From contig JBQMRZ010000027.1 in the NCBI GenBank assembly GCA_052174135.1, positions 555,284 to 619,283 of the forward strand: 64,000 nt of DNA. The letters are read 5' to 3'. Shown here one piece after another: positions 53,119-63,430 of this stretch. Position 1 is the first letter of the stretch. Every line of letters begins with the position of its first letter. Made by a program: the position numbers and the translations under genes. Origin of the DNA: Arsenophonus sp052174135. Lineage in GTDB: Bacteria; Pseudomonadota; Gammaproteobacteria; Enterobacterales; Enterobacteriaceae. The notes beneath the pieces are model-generated. The model did not search any database. It saw nothing but the letters and a program-made list of their open reading frames with translations, and was not told the origin of the DNA.

Positions 53119-53221
53119 ACGTTAAAAAACTCCCTACCATTTCATTTTTTATGATTTTAAAAAAGCTATCTTATTATATATACGCATATATAGCTCAATA
53201 AAACAGATAATTATTAAGTAA

Positions 53222-53266
53222 TTAAATTCATTTAATTCAAAAGTAATGTTAATTAAATGAATTTAA
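53222..53266 (-). terminator. 16-bp hairpin overlapping htpG stop
   Basis: TTAAATTCATTTAATT and AATTAAATGAATTTAA pair perfectly around a 13-nt loop. The gene-side arm (53251-53266) includes the last codons of htpG, and its TAA stop (53249-53251) sits at the loop edge. Sequence beyond on the minus strand is TTACTTAATAA. It is a likely terminator or 3' stabiliser. Confidence 0.65.
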
Positions 53267-55141
53267 GGTTAAAAATAATTTATTAATACGACGAATAAAT
53301 TGATTAGGATCCTCTAAATTACCTTGTTCAGTAAACAATGCTTGATCCAATAATACTTCTATCCAATCGGAAAATAAATTATGATTTTCAAGTTCCATTA
53401 TTTTTTTAACTAATAAATGCTCAGGATTAAGTTCAAAATTATATTTTACTTTTGGCGCTGATTGACCAACAGCAGCAAAAAGTTTTGCCATTTGAGTTCC
53501 CATATCATTAATATCTGTCGTTACGATTGCTGGTGTATCCGTTAAACGATGTGTCAATTTTACTTCTTTTACTCGATCGCCCAATATTTTTTTTATTTTT
53601 TCAAGGAAGGGATCCAATTTTTTATCTGTCTTTTCTTGTTCTTTTTTATCTTTATCAACAAATTTTTCTAATGATTCATCTGTCTTACTGACAGATTGAA
53701 AAGATTTACCTTCAAATTCTGATAAATAATTCATCATCCACTCATCAATTCGATCAAATAATAATAAAATTTCAATTCCCTTTTTACGAAATAATTCTAA
53801 ATGCGGACTATTTTTTGCAGCAGCATAACTATCTGCAGTAATATAATAAATTTTTTCTTGTCCTTTTTCAGTCATTCTGCTAACATAATCTTCTAAAGAA
53901 ACATTTTGTAAATTGCTATCATTATGGGTTGATGCAAAACGTAATAATTTAATAATAGCTTCTTTATTAATCATATCTTCTGCAGGACCTTCTTTAAACA
54001 CTAATCCAAATTCTTTCCAAAACTGTTGATAAAGTTCAGGTTTACTTTTATCTAATTTTCTTAACATCTGTAATATACGCTTTGTTAATGCACTACGTAA
54101 ACTACTAATAACATCATTATTTTGTAATATTTCTCGAGAAATATTTAATGGTAAATCATTAGAATCAACTAACCCACGAATAAAACGTAAGTAATTTGGT
54201 ATAAATTGTTCTGCTTCATCCATTATAAAAACACGATGAAGATAAAGTTTTAAACCATGTTTTTTATCGCGATTCCATAAATCAAAAGGCGCTTTTTTCG
54301 GTATATAAAGTAAGGTAGTATATTCTTGCTTACCCTCTACAAAATTATGGCTCCATATTAATGGATCCTCGTAATCATTGAAAATATGTTTGTAAAATTC
54401 TTTATATTCTTCGGTAGAAATATCATTTTTTTTACGCGTCCATAATGCTTGAGCTTTATTAACTTTTTCCCATATAACACTATTATCTTTTTCATTTTTT
54501 ACTTCAATTTCTACTGGCAGTTCAATATGATCTGAATATTTATTGATTATTGTTTGTAAACGTTGATTATCTAAAAATTCCGTTTGGTCTTCACGTAAAT
54601 GCAAAGTAATTTCAGTGCCTCGTGTTATTTTTTCAATATCTGCTATAATATATTCACCTTCATCTTTGGATTGCCAAAAAACTCCTTTATCAATATTTAT
54701 TCCAGCTGCGCGAGTACGCACTGTCACTTTATTTGCAACAATAAAAACTGAATAAAAACCAACACCAAACTGTCCGATTAATGGATTATCTTTTGTTTGT
54801 TTATCATTAAAAGACTGAAAAAAAGCTTTTGTACCAGATTTAGCAATAGTACCTAAATTATCAATAATTTCTTCACGCGTCATACCAATGCCATTATCAC
54901 TAATTATTAAATTTTTTTTATCTTTATCAAAAGAAATTCTAACTCTTAAATTAACATCATTTTCATAAAGATCAGGTTGTGAAAGCGCTCTAAAGCGTAA
55001 TTTATTTATTGCATCAGATGCATTTGAAATAAGCTCGCGTAAAAAAATTTCTTTATTAGAATAAAGAGAATGAATCATAAGTTGCAATAGCTGCTTTACT
55101 TCTGATTGGAATCCACGAGTTTCTTGTCTTTTCATACTCAT
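53249..55141 (-). CDS. htpG: Hsp90-family chaperone HtpG
   Basis: HtpG is a dimeric ATP-dependent cytosolic chaperone. It has 630 residues (E. coli 624) with all three domains. The GHKL ATPase domain shows FLRELISNASDAINKLRF near 35 (catalytic Glu and Asn), ISDNGIGMTREE near 85 and GQFGVGFYSVFIVANKV near 125. The middle domain has the catalytic Arg region LPLNISREILQ near 335. The C-terminal dimerisation domain ends RINKLFLTLNSFN. GAGGTT precedes the ATG, and a second ATG two codons later is possible. The gene has its own sigma-32-type promoter and a hairpin at the stop. Confidence 0.98.
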   Translation of the reverse strand: MSMKRQETRGFQSEVKQLLQLMIHSLYSNKEIFLRELISNASDAINKLRFRALSQPDLYENDVNLRVRISFDKDKKNLIISDNGIGMTREEIIDNLGTIAKSGTKAFFQSFNDKQTKDNPLIGQFGVGFYSVFIVANKVTVRTRAAGINIDKGVFWQSKDEGEYIIADIEKITRGTEITLHLREDQTEFLDNQRLQTIINKYSDHIELPVEIEVKNEKDNSVIWEKVNKAQALWTRKKNDISTEEYKEFYKHIFNDYEDPLIWSHNFVEGKQEYTTLLYIPKKAPFDLWNRDKKHGLKLYLHRVFIMDEAEQFIPNYLRFIRGLVDSNDLPLNISREILQNNDVISSLRSALTKRILQMLRKLDKSKPELYQQFWKEFGLVFKEGPAEDMINKEAIIKLLRFASTHNDSNLQNVSLEDYVSRMTEKGQEKIYYITADSYAAAKNSPHLELFRKKGIEILLLFDRIDEWMMNYLSEFEGKSFQSVSKTDESLEKFVDKDKKEQEKTDKKLDPFLEKIKKILGDRVKEVKLTHRLTDTPAIVTTDINDMGTQMAKLFAAVGQSAPKVKYNFELNPEHLLVKKIMELENHNLFSDWIEVLLDQALFTEQGNLEDPNQFIRRINKLFLTLNSFN

Positions 55142-55195
55142 TAAATAACCTCAATTTTATAAAAGTTTTAATTAGATTGAATGATTATTAAATCA

Positions 55196-55224
55196 AAATG
55201 GGGGTATAAATTAAAAATTTCAAG
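55196..55224 (-). promoter_or_regulatory. Sigma-32 heat-shock promoter of htpG
   Basis: On the minus strand CTTGAAA (55224-55218), a 13-bp spacer and CCCCATTTT (55204-55196) match the heat-shock consensus CTTGAA and CCCCAT with standard spacing. It lies about 55 bp upstream of the htpG start. A run of C in this sequence context is itself unusual and suggests selection. Confidence 0.85.
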
Positions 55225-55962
55225 TTTTCTTCCACCTAAAGAAAAATAATTGATATCAATTAATAAAATTAAATTTTTATAAAATAAATAATTTTTTTTA
55301 ACTTTTGAATAATATTTATTTATATTTGATTTATAATATTAATATATTAGGTTATAAATAATTAATCTTTAAGTTTTCAATTATTAAATTTAATAAAATT
55401 ATTTATAAATTATTTTAACGTATCACTAAATAAAAAATAATATGAGAAATAAAACTAAATTATAGTACATTATTGAATAAATATAATATGAATATAAGTA
55501 GTTTTTATTAATAATTTTTCAGTTATTGAATTTCTAGTAAAGTTCATTGTTTTTAGTGTTTTAATTGCTGATTTATCAGCTACTTTAAATTTGAAAAAAT
55601 ATTTTTTATTTTAGATCTTATTTAATGAAAAGAGTTATCTATAAAAATAGATAACATCTATAAAAATTATTTTTTTATTTAAAATGGAAAATTTTCTAGA
55701 TTTTCATAAAAAAGATATATTTAACAAATTTATTGATATTTCAAAAATTAGTACAAATAAAAATAGTGATTTCAGTAAAGATTCAATGTTCTTAATAAAA
55801 ATATGTTTCTTAAATTGCACGCATCAATAAAAAATAAATACATATCTATTTCTATAATCCTTTTATAGAAGAAAAAATACATTTTTTCACTAATTATTAA
55901 TTTCTTAAATTAGATAAATAATTAATTGTTTTTATTAAAAATCAAGAAGAGACTAGTTAATA
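55225..55962. other. Gap between htpG and ybaB, probable recR erosion
   Basis: E. coli has recR here, between ybaB and htpG. The gap size fits. On the minus strand near 55760 a segment reading IFICTNF with KFVKYI downstream recalls the RecR zinc-finger part NICSNPRRQENGQICVV. The match is short and interrupted by stops, so RecR is at most a faint relic. Confidence 0.35.
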
Positions 55963-56292
55963 TTAAAATGGCATCTTAAAACCTGAAAGTAATTCCATAC
56001 CATTAGATACATTAGCCATTTTTTCTTTTTGCGCTTTTACTATACGACGTGCAGCATCATTGAATGCAGCTGAAATAAGATCCTCTAACATATCTTTATC
56101 ATCTCCTATTAAACTAGAATCGATTTCAATTCTACGGCAATTATGTGCACCATTAACGGTTACCTTAATAAGACCAGCACCAGATTCACCAATAACTTCT
56201 ATATTAGCAATTTCTTCTTGTACTTTATGCATTTTTTCTTGCATTTTTTGAGCTTGTTTCATCAGATTATCTAATCCATTTTTACCAAACAT
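55963..56292 (-). CDS. ybaB: YbaB/EbfC nucleoid-associated protein
   Basis: This small dimeric DNA-binding protein has 109 residues from the ATG at 56292, the E. coli length. The in-frame extension to 56328 lacks homology, and GAGAG lies before the chosen ATG. Visible are MFGKNGLDNLMKQAQKMQEK (amphipathic helix), ESGAGLIKVTVNGAHNCRRI, DKDMLEDLISAAFNDAARRI and the end SGFKMPF. It lies between dnaX and htpG in the ancestral order. Confidence 0.97.
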   Translation of the reverse strand: MFGKNGLDNLMKQAQKMQEKMHKVQEEIANIEVIGESGAGLIKVTVNGAHNCRRIEIDSSLIGDDKDMLEDLISAAFNDAARRIVKAQKEKMANVSNGMELLSGFKMPF

Positions 56293-57124
56293 AATATTCT
56301 CTCTTTTTTTCTCTATTGCAAAAAACATATTTTAAGATTACAACATTATACTTAAAGATATGTATTCAGGTAGATAGATTGAATATTTTCTTTAATCTAA
56401 CTGCGCATTAACAATATATATAAAAAAGTCTGAATTTTTTTATTTATAAAATGGATTTGACTAACCTAAGCTAATTTTTCAATAAATTATTTACCGCCAT
56501 TTTAATAATATTTTACGTAAGGAATATCATTTTAATAATGATTAATTTTATGAGCTTGTCATATAATTCAGAAAAGGTTTTTGTTAATGCTTTATACGTA
56601 TCCTCAGTATTTAAATGCTATTTTATTGACTGTAAATATCAATAAATTTTGATTTCATCTATTAACTCCTTGTATATATCCATTTTAAATCGTTCTATTA
56701 ATTCTGATATTTTAACTTAAAATTTCAGTTAACTAAACGCTTAATTTTTATGTTTAAATATAATTTAATTGATAAGTTCAACATTCTCTCATATTTAAAT
56801 TTTTACTTAAAATTTTCAATTATTCTTCTTATTAATTTTTTTATATTTAAAACATATTTTATTTTATTACTAAATAATATTATATTTTTAATTTTATTTA
56901 GTTTTATCAATATATTAGAATTATTAAAATAAATTATTTATACCTTCCTAAAATAACAGATAGCATGATACCAGCATTAAGATCATTGTTAATGTTTTAT
57001 CTTTATTGATACTATTTAAGGATTTTAGCAAAGCTATTACTTAACCATCATTTAGCTATATTTTGCAACATTTATGATGTTGTTTTATTAATTTAAATTT
57101 TTACTTGAAAAAATGATTGTATTA
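56293..57124 (-). pseudogene. Gap holding the lost tau-specific part of dnaX
   Basis: In E. coli dnaX and ybaB are only about 50 bp apart. Here about 830 bp separate them, near the size of the tau-only C-terminal region missing from dnaX. On the minus strand near 56560-56630 TYKALTKTFSELYDKLIKLI has the register of TPLEWRQAIYEEKLAQAR of tau domain V, followed by a DNNI-like NDIPYVKYY. Support is positional plus weak similarity. An open frame on the other strand (56750-56932) is low-complexity chance sequence. Confidence 0.4.
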
Positions 57125-58336
57125 TTAATGATTTTTTTTATCTTTTAAATTAATTGAAATACCGTTATGGGTATCAATATCGTTAGTTATAGTTGCTTTT
57201 TCTGTAATATTTTGCGATCCAATTAATGAAATTTTAATGTTGTTAATAGATTTAGGACAAAACGTTAATGCACGTAATAATGTCATTTCAACTCCCATTC
57301 TTCTTTCTGGAGCATAAGGAAGTTCTTTACGTCCAACTAATAAAATTTGATAATAAAGTTGTAAATCTGTTGGTATAATTAGGTGTGCAAGTAAATGTAA
57401 ACGCTTTTCTATTTGAGATATAGTTCCTTTGATTTCAGTAGATAAAAGCTGGATCATCGCAATACGATGAAGTAAAGATAATATCTTAATTAATACATTC
57501 TCCCAATCACCACCAAACAAAGCAATATCTTCTATTAAAGCCATCATTTTTTTAGCATCAGCATGTACGATTGCTTCAATAATTGCTAATGGCTTTTCAT
57601 CATCCAATGTTCCTAACATTTGTTTAACTAAATTTACTGATACTTTACCTTGCCCCATAGCAATAGCTTGATCGGTTAAACTTAATGCATCACGTAAACT
57701 ACCTTCTGCAGCTTTAGCTATTAATTGTCTTGCATCTTGATCACTTGATATTTGTTCAGTATCTAAAATACGCTTAAGTTGATAGCTAATTTGGTTAATA
57801 TCTAATACTCTTAAATGAAATTGAAGACATCGTGATAAAACTGTTATTGGTAATTTCTGTGGATCTGTTGTTGCTAATAAAAACTTTACATGTTTTGGTG
57901 GTTCTTCCAACGTTTTGAGTAAAGCATTGAGGCTATGACGAGAAAGCATGTGAACTTCATCAATTAAATAGACTTTAAATCTACCTTGTGCTGGTGCATA
58001 TTGAACATTATCCAATAATTCACGAGTATCTTCAACTTTAGTATGTGAAGCCGCATCAATTTCAATTAAATCAATAAATCGACATTGTGTTATTTCAAGA
58101 CAATTAACACATTTACCACAAGGATTTTTGCTTATTCCTATTTCACAATTAAGTCCTTTCGCAAATAATCGCGCGATAGTTGTTTTTCCAATTCCGCGAG
58201 TACCAGAAAATAAATAGGCATGATGAAGACGCTGTTGTTCCAAGCTATTTGTCATGGCAAGCAAAACATGTTGTTGCCCAACAACATCGGTAAATGTTTG
58301 TGGTCGCCATTTACGAGCAAGTACTTGGTAGTTCAT
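57125..58336 (-). CDS. dnaX: DNA polymerase III clamp-loader ATPase, gamma-length DnaX
   Basis: This is the motor of the clamp loader. From the ATG at 58336 it starts MNYQVLARKWRPQTF and has 403 residues. Walker A GTRGIGKTTIAR is near 45, the zinc-finger cysteines LNCEIGISKNPCGKCVNC near 63-79, Walker B YLIDEVHMLS near 127, the SRC arginine finger LSRCLQFH near 168, sensor 2 EGSLRDALSLTDQA near 215, and collar domain III runs to RRMGVEMTLLRALTF near 370. The E. coli tau form has 643 residues and gamma 431. This frame stops soon after domain III, six codons after an A-rich stretch ending in a run of eight A. Tau's DnaB- and alpha-binding domains are absent. Confidence 0.94.
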   Translation of the reverse strand: MNYQVLARKWRPQTFTDVVGQQHVLLAMTNSLEQQRLHHAYLFSGTRGIGKTTIARLFAKGLNCEIGISKNPCGKCVNCLEITQCRFIDLIEIDAASHTKVEDTRELLDNVQYAPAQGRFKVYLIDEVHMLSRHSLNALLKTLEEPPKHVKFLLATTDPQKLPITVLSRCLQFHLRVLDINQISYQLKRILDTEQISSDQDARQLIAKAAEGSLRDALSLTDQAIAMGQGKVSVNLVKQMLGTLDDEKPLAIIEAIVHADAKKMMALIEDIALFGGDWENVLIKILSLLHRIAMIQLLSTEIKGTISQIEKRLHLLAHLIIPTDLQLYYQILLVGRKELPYAPERRMGVEMTLLRALTFCPKSINNIKISLIGSQNITEKATITNDIDTHNGISINLKDKKNH

Positions 58337-59103
58337 AATTTTTATCAAGAAATTATATAATTAATTATTTATTATATTATCATAAAATAAATCTATTTAA
58401 TTAATATCAAATATTTAACTAGAAAATTATTTTTATTAATACTATTAAAATTAAATAAAAATAATTTTTTATTTTTAAAAATTCGATTTAATTTAACTAA
58501 AATAAATAGCATATAAATAAAATAAATAACATTTTATCTACTAATTAATAGACAAATATAATTATTGTTTTAAATATTCCACATATAGTTAGTAAAATAA
58601 CTCAACAAAAAATTAATTTATAGCTTTTGATTAAAATATTGTTTTAATAGATTTCTATTTTATTCATACTATATTTGAAATTTTATTTTTAATAAAAGTG
58701 TTAATAACAATTCGTTTTTAAATACTTTTAAAGATAATTAATGTTAAAAAATATTAATTCTTTAAATTTAATATTAATAATTTTAATTATATCTTTATTT
58801 TTATAATATTCAAGAAATAAATCTAAGTAATAATATTACAATTAATAAAATTATTCAGTATAATAATGTTATTATATTATGAAATATATATTTAGTATCC
58901 AAATAATTCAGAGTTATTTCAGTATTATTTTATAGATTCCATTCATTTATTAATAATTTATATTTATTTTTAAAGATAAATAATTATATACTATAATTTA
59001 TAAGTATTTTATAAAATATAAAAAATTTAGCTCAATAAACTATATATTTACTTTAATTTATAAAATAAAAATAAGATATTTTTTATTATTTTAGCTTAAA
59101 TAG
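58337..59103. other. Gene-free stretch (apt, ybaN position)
   Basis: E. coli has apt and ybaN between dnaX and priC. Neither was recognised. Confidence 0.5.
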
Positions 59104-59479
59104 ATGAAAATACAAAAGTTACTAAACTTACTCGAAGAACAAATTGAAACACTTGCAGAACAAATAGAACCTATTGCATATTCTTCTTTTATAACATCAC
59201 GTTTTGATAAAAAATTATTTAATCGAAAAAGTCATCAATTAAGTGAATGTTTGTTTGAAATTAAACAACATTTTAGTCAATTAAAAAATGCGGTTATTCA
59301 TTCACATCCAGAACAAGTTACTTTTTTATCAAAAAAAATTATTTCTCAAATTGAGGGTATAACTCGAGAATTTTCAACACAAACTTTACGAAAACAAGAA
59401 AGTCAATACACAAAAAAAAGAAAAAACTATCGATCTCTATAAAATTTTACTTGAATGTTTAAAATATAAACGTCACGTG
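59104..59479 (+). pseudogene. priC: Primosomal replication protein PriC, C-terminally frameshifted
   Basis: PriC restarts stalled forks by helping DnaB load on SSB-coated DNA. The open frame (59104-59442) encodes 112 residues that match the N-terminal domain of the 175-residue E. coli protein (LLNLLEEQIETLAEQIEPIA, RFDKKLFNRKSHQLSECL). It derails at a run of eight A (59412-59419). Adding one base gives TIDLYKILLECL in place of NYRSL. That matches the family segment around DFERRLREMVAE and runs to TGA at 59477-59479, after which another shift would be needed. The N-terminal domain could still be expressed. The C-terminal domain is lost unless frames slip twice. Confidence 0.75.
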
Positions 59480-62400
59480 ATTATAATAATCAATGATTAA
59501 AAAATAAATATTATATAAATATCAATTATATTTATTTATAAAATAAAAACAGAAATTAGGTATATTATCTAAAAAATTAATGAGATTTTATCAATCTCTC
59601 ATTTATATATAAAAAAAGAGATTATCGGCGTAGAAAAACAAAAATATTAAATAAAATAATATAAATAAATATTAAAAACACTTTATTAAAAGTCAAAATT
59701 ACCATTTTATGTATAAATTATATTGATCAATAAAAAATAAAAGGTATATCGCTTAGAATATTTAATATTCTTAATAAATATCGTTAGAATTAAAAACGAT
59801 TTTATTTGAAAATATAACTTAAATTCATTAAACAAATAACTCAATTATTAGTCTATAATTCAATTTAATAAATTAAATTATCTTCGTTATTATAAAAAAT
59901 TACCTTTAATTGCTTAAAATAATATTAATATTTTCTTTAGAAAAATAATTAATTATTAAAATGTTATCATTAAAATCAATAAAATAATAATAGAGTAAAA
60001 TTGAATACTATTTCATTATTATTTTCACAATCCATAAATCATTTTTACCTTATTAAGACTAAAACTAAGCAAGCATAATTTGATTTTAATAGAAATACGT
60101 TTATTGATATTCAATCTGTAAATAATTTATTAAATATTTAATAATTATAAATACTTTATTATAAAAATTATTTTTAATGAAAATCTATTATTATTGTTCG
60201 AATTTAAATTTATTTTATTTATCTAAAATAGAAATTGTTCTAGTATTATCAATCTTCTAATTAAGTATTCAAAAAATAAAATAATGTTTTCTTTTATACG
60301 GTTATTATTTTTTTTAAATTAAAACTTAAGTTGAAAATTAATTTAAAGTTAACTTTTGTAACGTATATAGTTTAATTCATATGTCGTTGATATAATTATT
60401 ATATCAATATTAATTGATAATATAAATTATCATCATTGGAAAGATTTAATATTTATTAAACCTAAAACTCAGGTGACACTAAAATCTCTAAAATTTTAAA
60501 AAATGACCATTAATATGTACTATTAGATATATTAATGATTTAAATTTTATTAATCTTTAATATTTTAAGGTATTAAATAATTTATTTGATAGTAAGATTA
60601 ATACATATGATTGAATTATTGATTAACTTTTAGTTAAACGATAGATAATAACTATAATTTGATTAAGTTTTGATATTAAAGATACTTTAAAATACTTAAA
60701 ATTTATACAGTAATATAAGTTATTTGGTATTTTAATGATAAAAATTTTTATTAAAAATAAAATTAATAAATAATAAAATTTATCAGCCATAACGCAAAAC
60801 AAAATAACTATATTTATGCTTTAATTATTTACTATTGATCATATCTTAATTCTTGATCTCTATAGATAAAAATAATGTCCAATAAAAAATATTAAGACGA
60901 TTTAATATTATGGATTAATAAAACAATTTATTATTTGAAATAAACATCAGATTATCAATTATATTGATTTTTCAATTTGTAATTGAGCACAATGAATATT
61001 CATTATTTTTATTTTATGATAGAAATTAAAAAAAATCTGAAAAAATATAGAAAATGTTTTGATTAAAAATATTAAAGAAATATTAAAGACTTTAATTTAT
61101 AAAAACATTGCGATAATAATATCATTACTTATAAGATTGGTTTAATTATAAATATATGAAAATTGTGCTGACATATTTACATTTTTTTATAATAAAATTA
61201 AATGTATCATAGAATATAAAATAGTCAAAAAAAATTATATAATAATATATAGATATTATTTCATTACATAAAAATACAAATTATTTTAAATGCAATAACA
61301 AAATAATTGTTTTTAACCTTTTAAATAAAAAATTATATTTACATATATTATGAAATTTAATGATTTTAATTTTTAAAAATATAAATATTTTATTAAAATG
61401 ATGAATATTAATTAATATTAACTATACATTATCTTAACTTATATAATAATAATTGAATACAATAAAATTCTAAAACTTATAAGTTTTTTTATAGATTATT
61501 CTTTTTCCAATAGCTATAAAAAGCTGATAAAATTATAATAGTATATCTACTATTATAACATTTTTATCTATAAAGTTACTATATATTATAGAATTAGTAT
61601 TTAAATATTCAGTAAAAAAGTTACTAAAATTTTATATATAATATTAAAGATAATTAAATATTTTTAATATGGTTAAAATAGATCTTTTATTAGCATTCAA
61701 TAGAGTTAAAATATATCACAGCAATTTTTATCATATGTATTAAATTATCAATTATTTTATTTTTCTATTTCAAAATAGAAGAAAAAATATTTTTTTTAAA
61801 ATAGCTTTATTACACAAAAAACAAATATAATAAATACTTTTAATTATAAATTTATTAATCAAAATAATCTATATGATCATAAAAATTAATAACTTTTTAT
61901 TTGTAATCAGTTATTTAAATTTTATCCTTATCATTATTCTTATATATTATTAATATTTCATCCTAATAAAAATTATATTTTAATATTGCGTTTTATCTCG
62001 ATAAATAAAAGAAAAAAAATTTAATTGCGTTATTAACGGAGCAATTTACTAAAAATTCTTTAAAAATTTGTTATAAAAATTATACTTTATTATTCATATC
62101 TAATTTCTTATTATCATTTATTTTTATTCATTTTTAAAAGAGTTACTAAATAGAAAAAATTAATAAAATAAATTCTAATTACTAAAACATTCGATTTAAA
62201 CTTATTTAAATAATATTACTAATAGTTTATACTCAATCTTTATTGCTTATTATTATTAATTATATTATTTTAAGTATATGAAATTTTATAAATAAAGATT
62301 ACAAGTTTATAGAATTATTCTGATAGTTATATTATTAATCTATTTCATTAGAGTATTTTTGTTATTATATGTAAATATTTATTATGAAAATATTAAGTTA

Positions 62401-62846
62401 TATTTATATAATTTTACGCTAATATTCAAAATATTATTTATTTTAATTTAATTAAATTCATAAAAATATAAAATATCTAAAATCTTCTGATTATTACCTA
62501 TAATTATTTGTAATGTTGATAATAATTCTATCGATTAAATTAAATAATAATTTATTTCGAATAAATCAAAAAAATATTTGATAATATTTTTTTGATTTTA
62601 ACTAAAATATTAAATTAAAATATTAAAATAATATAAATTTTTTTTATTAAAAAATATTTAGATCTACTTTATTAGCTATTTTGATAGCTATCATGTAAAT
62701 TTAATAAATATTTTAAAATTTATAAAACGAATGATAATTTATCTAAATATTTATATAATAATAATTAATACTAATTAAATACATAACTTTACAAAATAAT
62801 AAATAATTTTTATATTGTATATATTTAATTTAAAAAAAAGGAAATT
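59480..62846. other. 3.4-kb gene desert between priC and hha
   Basis: E. coli carries mscK, acrR, acrA, acrB and tomB between priC and hha. None was recognised, including tomB, which should lie immediately upstream of hha. A hairpin at 61533-61558 is listed separately. Confidence 0.6.
61533..61558. repeat. 11-bp hairpin in desert
   Basis: TTATAATAGTA and TACTATTATAA pair around TATC. No gene is close. Confidence 0.6.
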
Positions 62847-63050
62847 ATGACTAAAATAGACTATCTAATGCGCCTAAGAAAATGTAAAACTATTGAAACA
62901 TTAGAGCGTATAATTGAAAAAAATAAATATGAATTACCTGAAAGTGAGCTTGAATTATTTTATTCTGCCGCAGATCATAGATTAGCAGAATTAACAATGA
63001 ATAAACTTTATGATAAAATTCCTTCATCTGTTTGGAAATATGTTCGTTAA
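62847..63050 (+). CDS. hha: Haemolysin expression-modulating protein Hha
   Basis: This small all-helical nucleoid protein binds H-NS and modulates silencing of A+T-rich and horizontally acquired genes. It has 67 residues (E. coli 72) and starts MTKIDYLMRLRKCKTIETLE. The remainder, including YELPESELELFYSAADHRLA and NKLYDKIPSSVWKYVR, is close to identical to the family, with the conserved charged and Cys residues kept. AAAGGAAA precedes the ATG. Its usual upstream partner tomB is missing, and no hns gene is in the window. Confidence 0.97.
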   Translation: MTKIDYLMRLRKCKTIETLERIIEKNKYELPESELELFYSAADHRLAELTMNKLYDKIPSSVWKYVR

Positions 63051-63080
63051 AAAGATTTTTTATTTAATAAAAAATCTTTT
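63050..63080 (+). terminator. 15-bp hairpin at hha stop
   Basis: AAAAGATTTTTTATT and AATAAAAAATCTTTT pair perfectly with one central base, starting on the last base of the hha stop codon. TATGATTTTATCTTTT follows. Confidence 0.65.
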
Positions 63081-63318
63081 TATGATTTTATCTTTTAAGA
63101 TTAAACAATGAATAATATTCATACTTTATTTAATTAAAAGTGATTCATATAATTTCGTTTATGAATGATTATTTTTTATTATCAATAATTATATACAGTT
63201 AATAATTATTTATAAATTAAGTAAATTACTTAAAAAATAATTTCTTAATATAAAAATAAATAATATTAAGTTAATCAATTAATACTTAATATAATTATTG
63301 TTATTAACAATTTGATGG
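63081..63318. other. Spacer between hha and 4.5S RNA gene
   Basis: No gene. An ATTGTTA/TAACAAT inverted repeat just beyond the 4.5S RNA 3' end may help stop its transcript. Confidence 0.4.
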
Positions 63319-63430
63319 AGGGGGGGTCCTATTAGTCATATCTTAACATATATTCCTTGCTATGGCTGCTTCCTTCCAGACCTAACCAAGTTAACAAGTA
63401 GTATTACGAAAAAAAAACTAAAGAACCCCA
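63319..63430 (-). ncRNA. ffs: 4.5S RNA of the signal recognition particle
   Basis: The minus strand carries the universal SRP domain IV, GGTCTGGAAGGAAGCAGCC, which forms the GGAA tetraloop and asymmetric internal loop that bind Ffh. It is flanked by the closing helix GGGGTTCTTT at the 5' end and AGGACCCCCC at the 3' end. Length is about 112 nt (E. coli 114). Primary sequence outside domain IV has drifted to A+T but helix pairing is kept. It is much richer in G+C than its surroundings, as expected for a constrained RNA. Exact ends are inferred from pairing. Confidence 0.95.

Noticed and set aside
56750..56932. Sixty-residue plus-strand frame rich in Ile, Leu and Phe
   Set aside because: It could pass for a membrane peptide, but it is pure A+T-driven low complexity, has no ribosome-binding site and lies opposite the dead dnaX 3' region.
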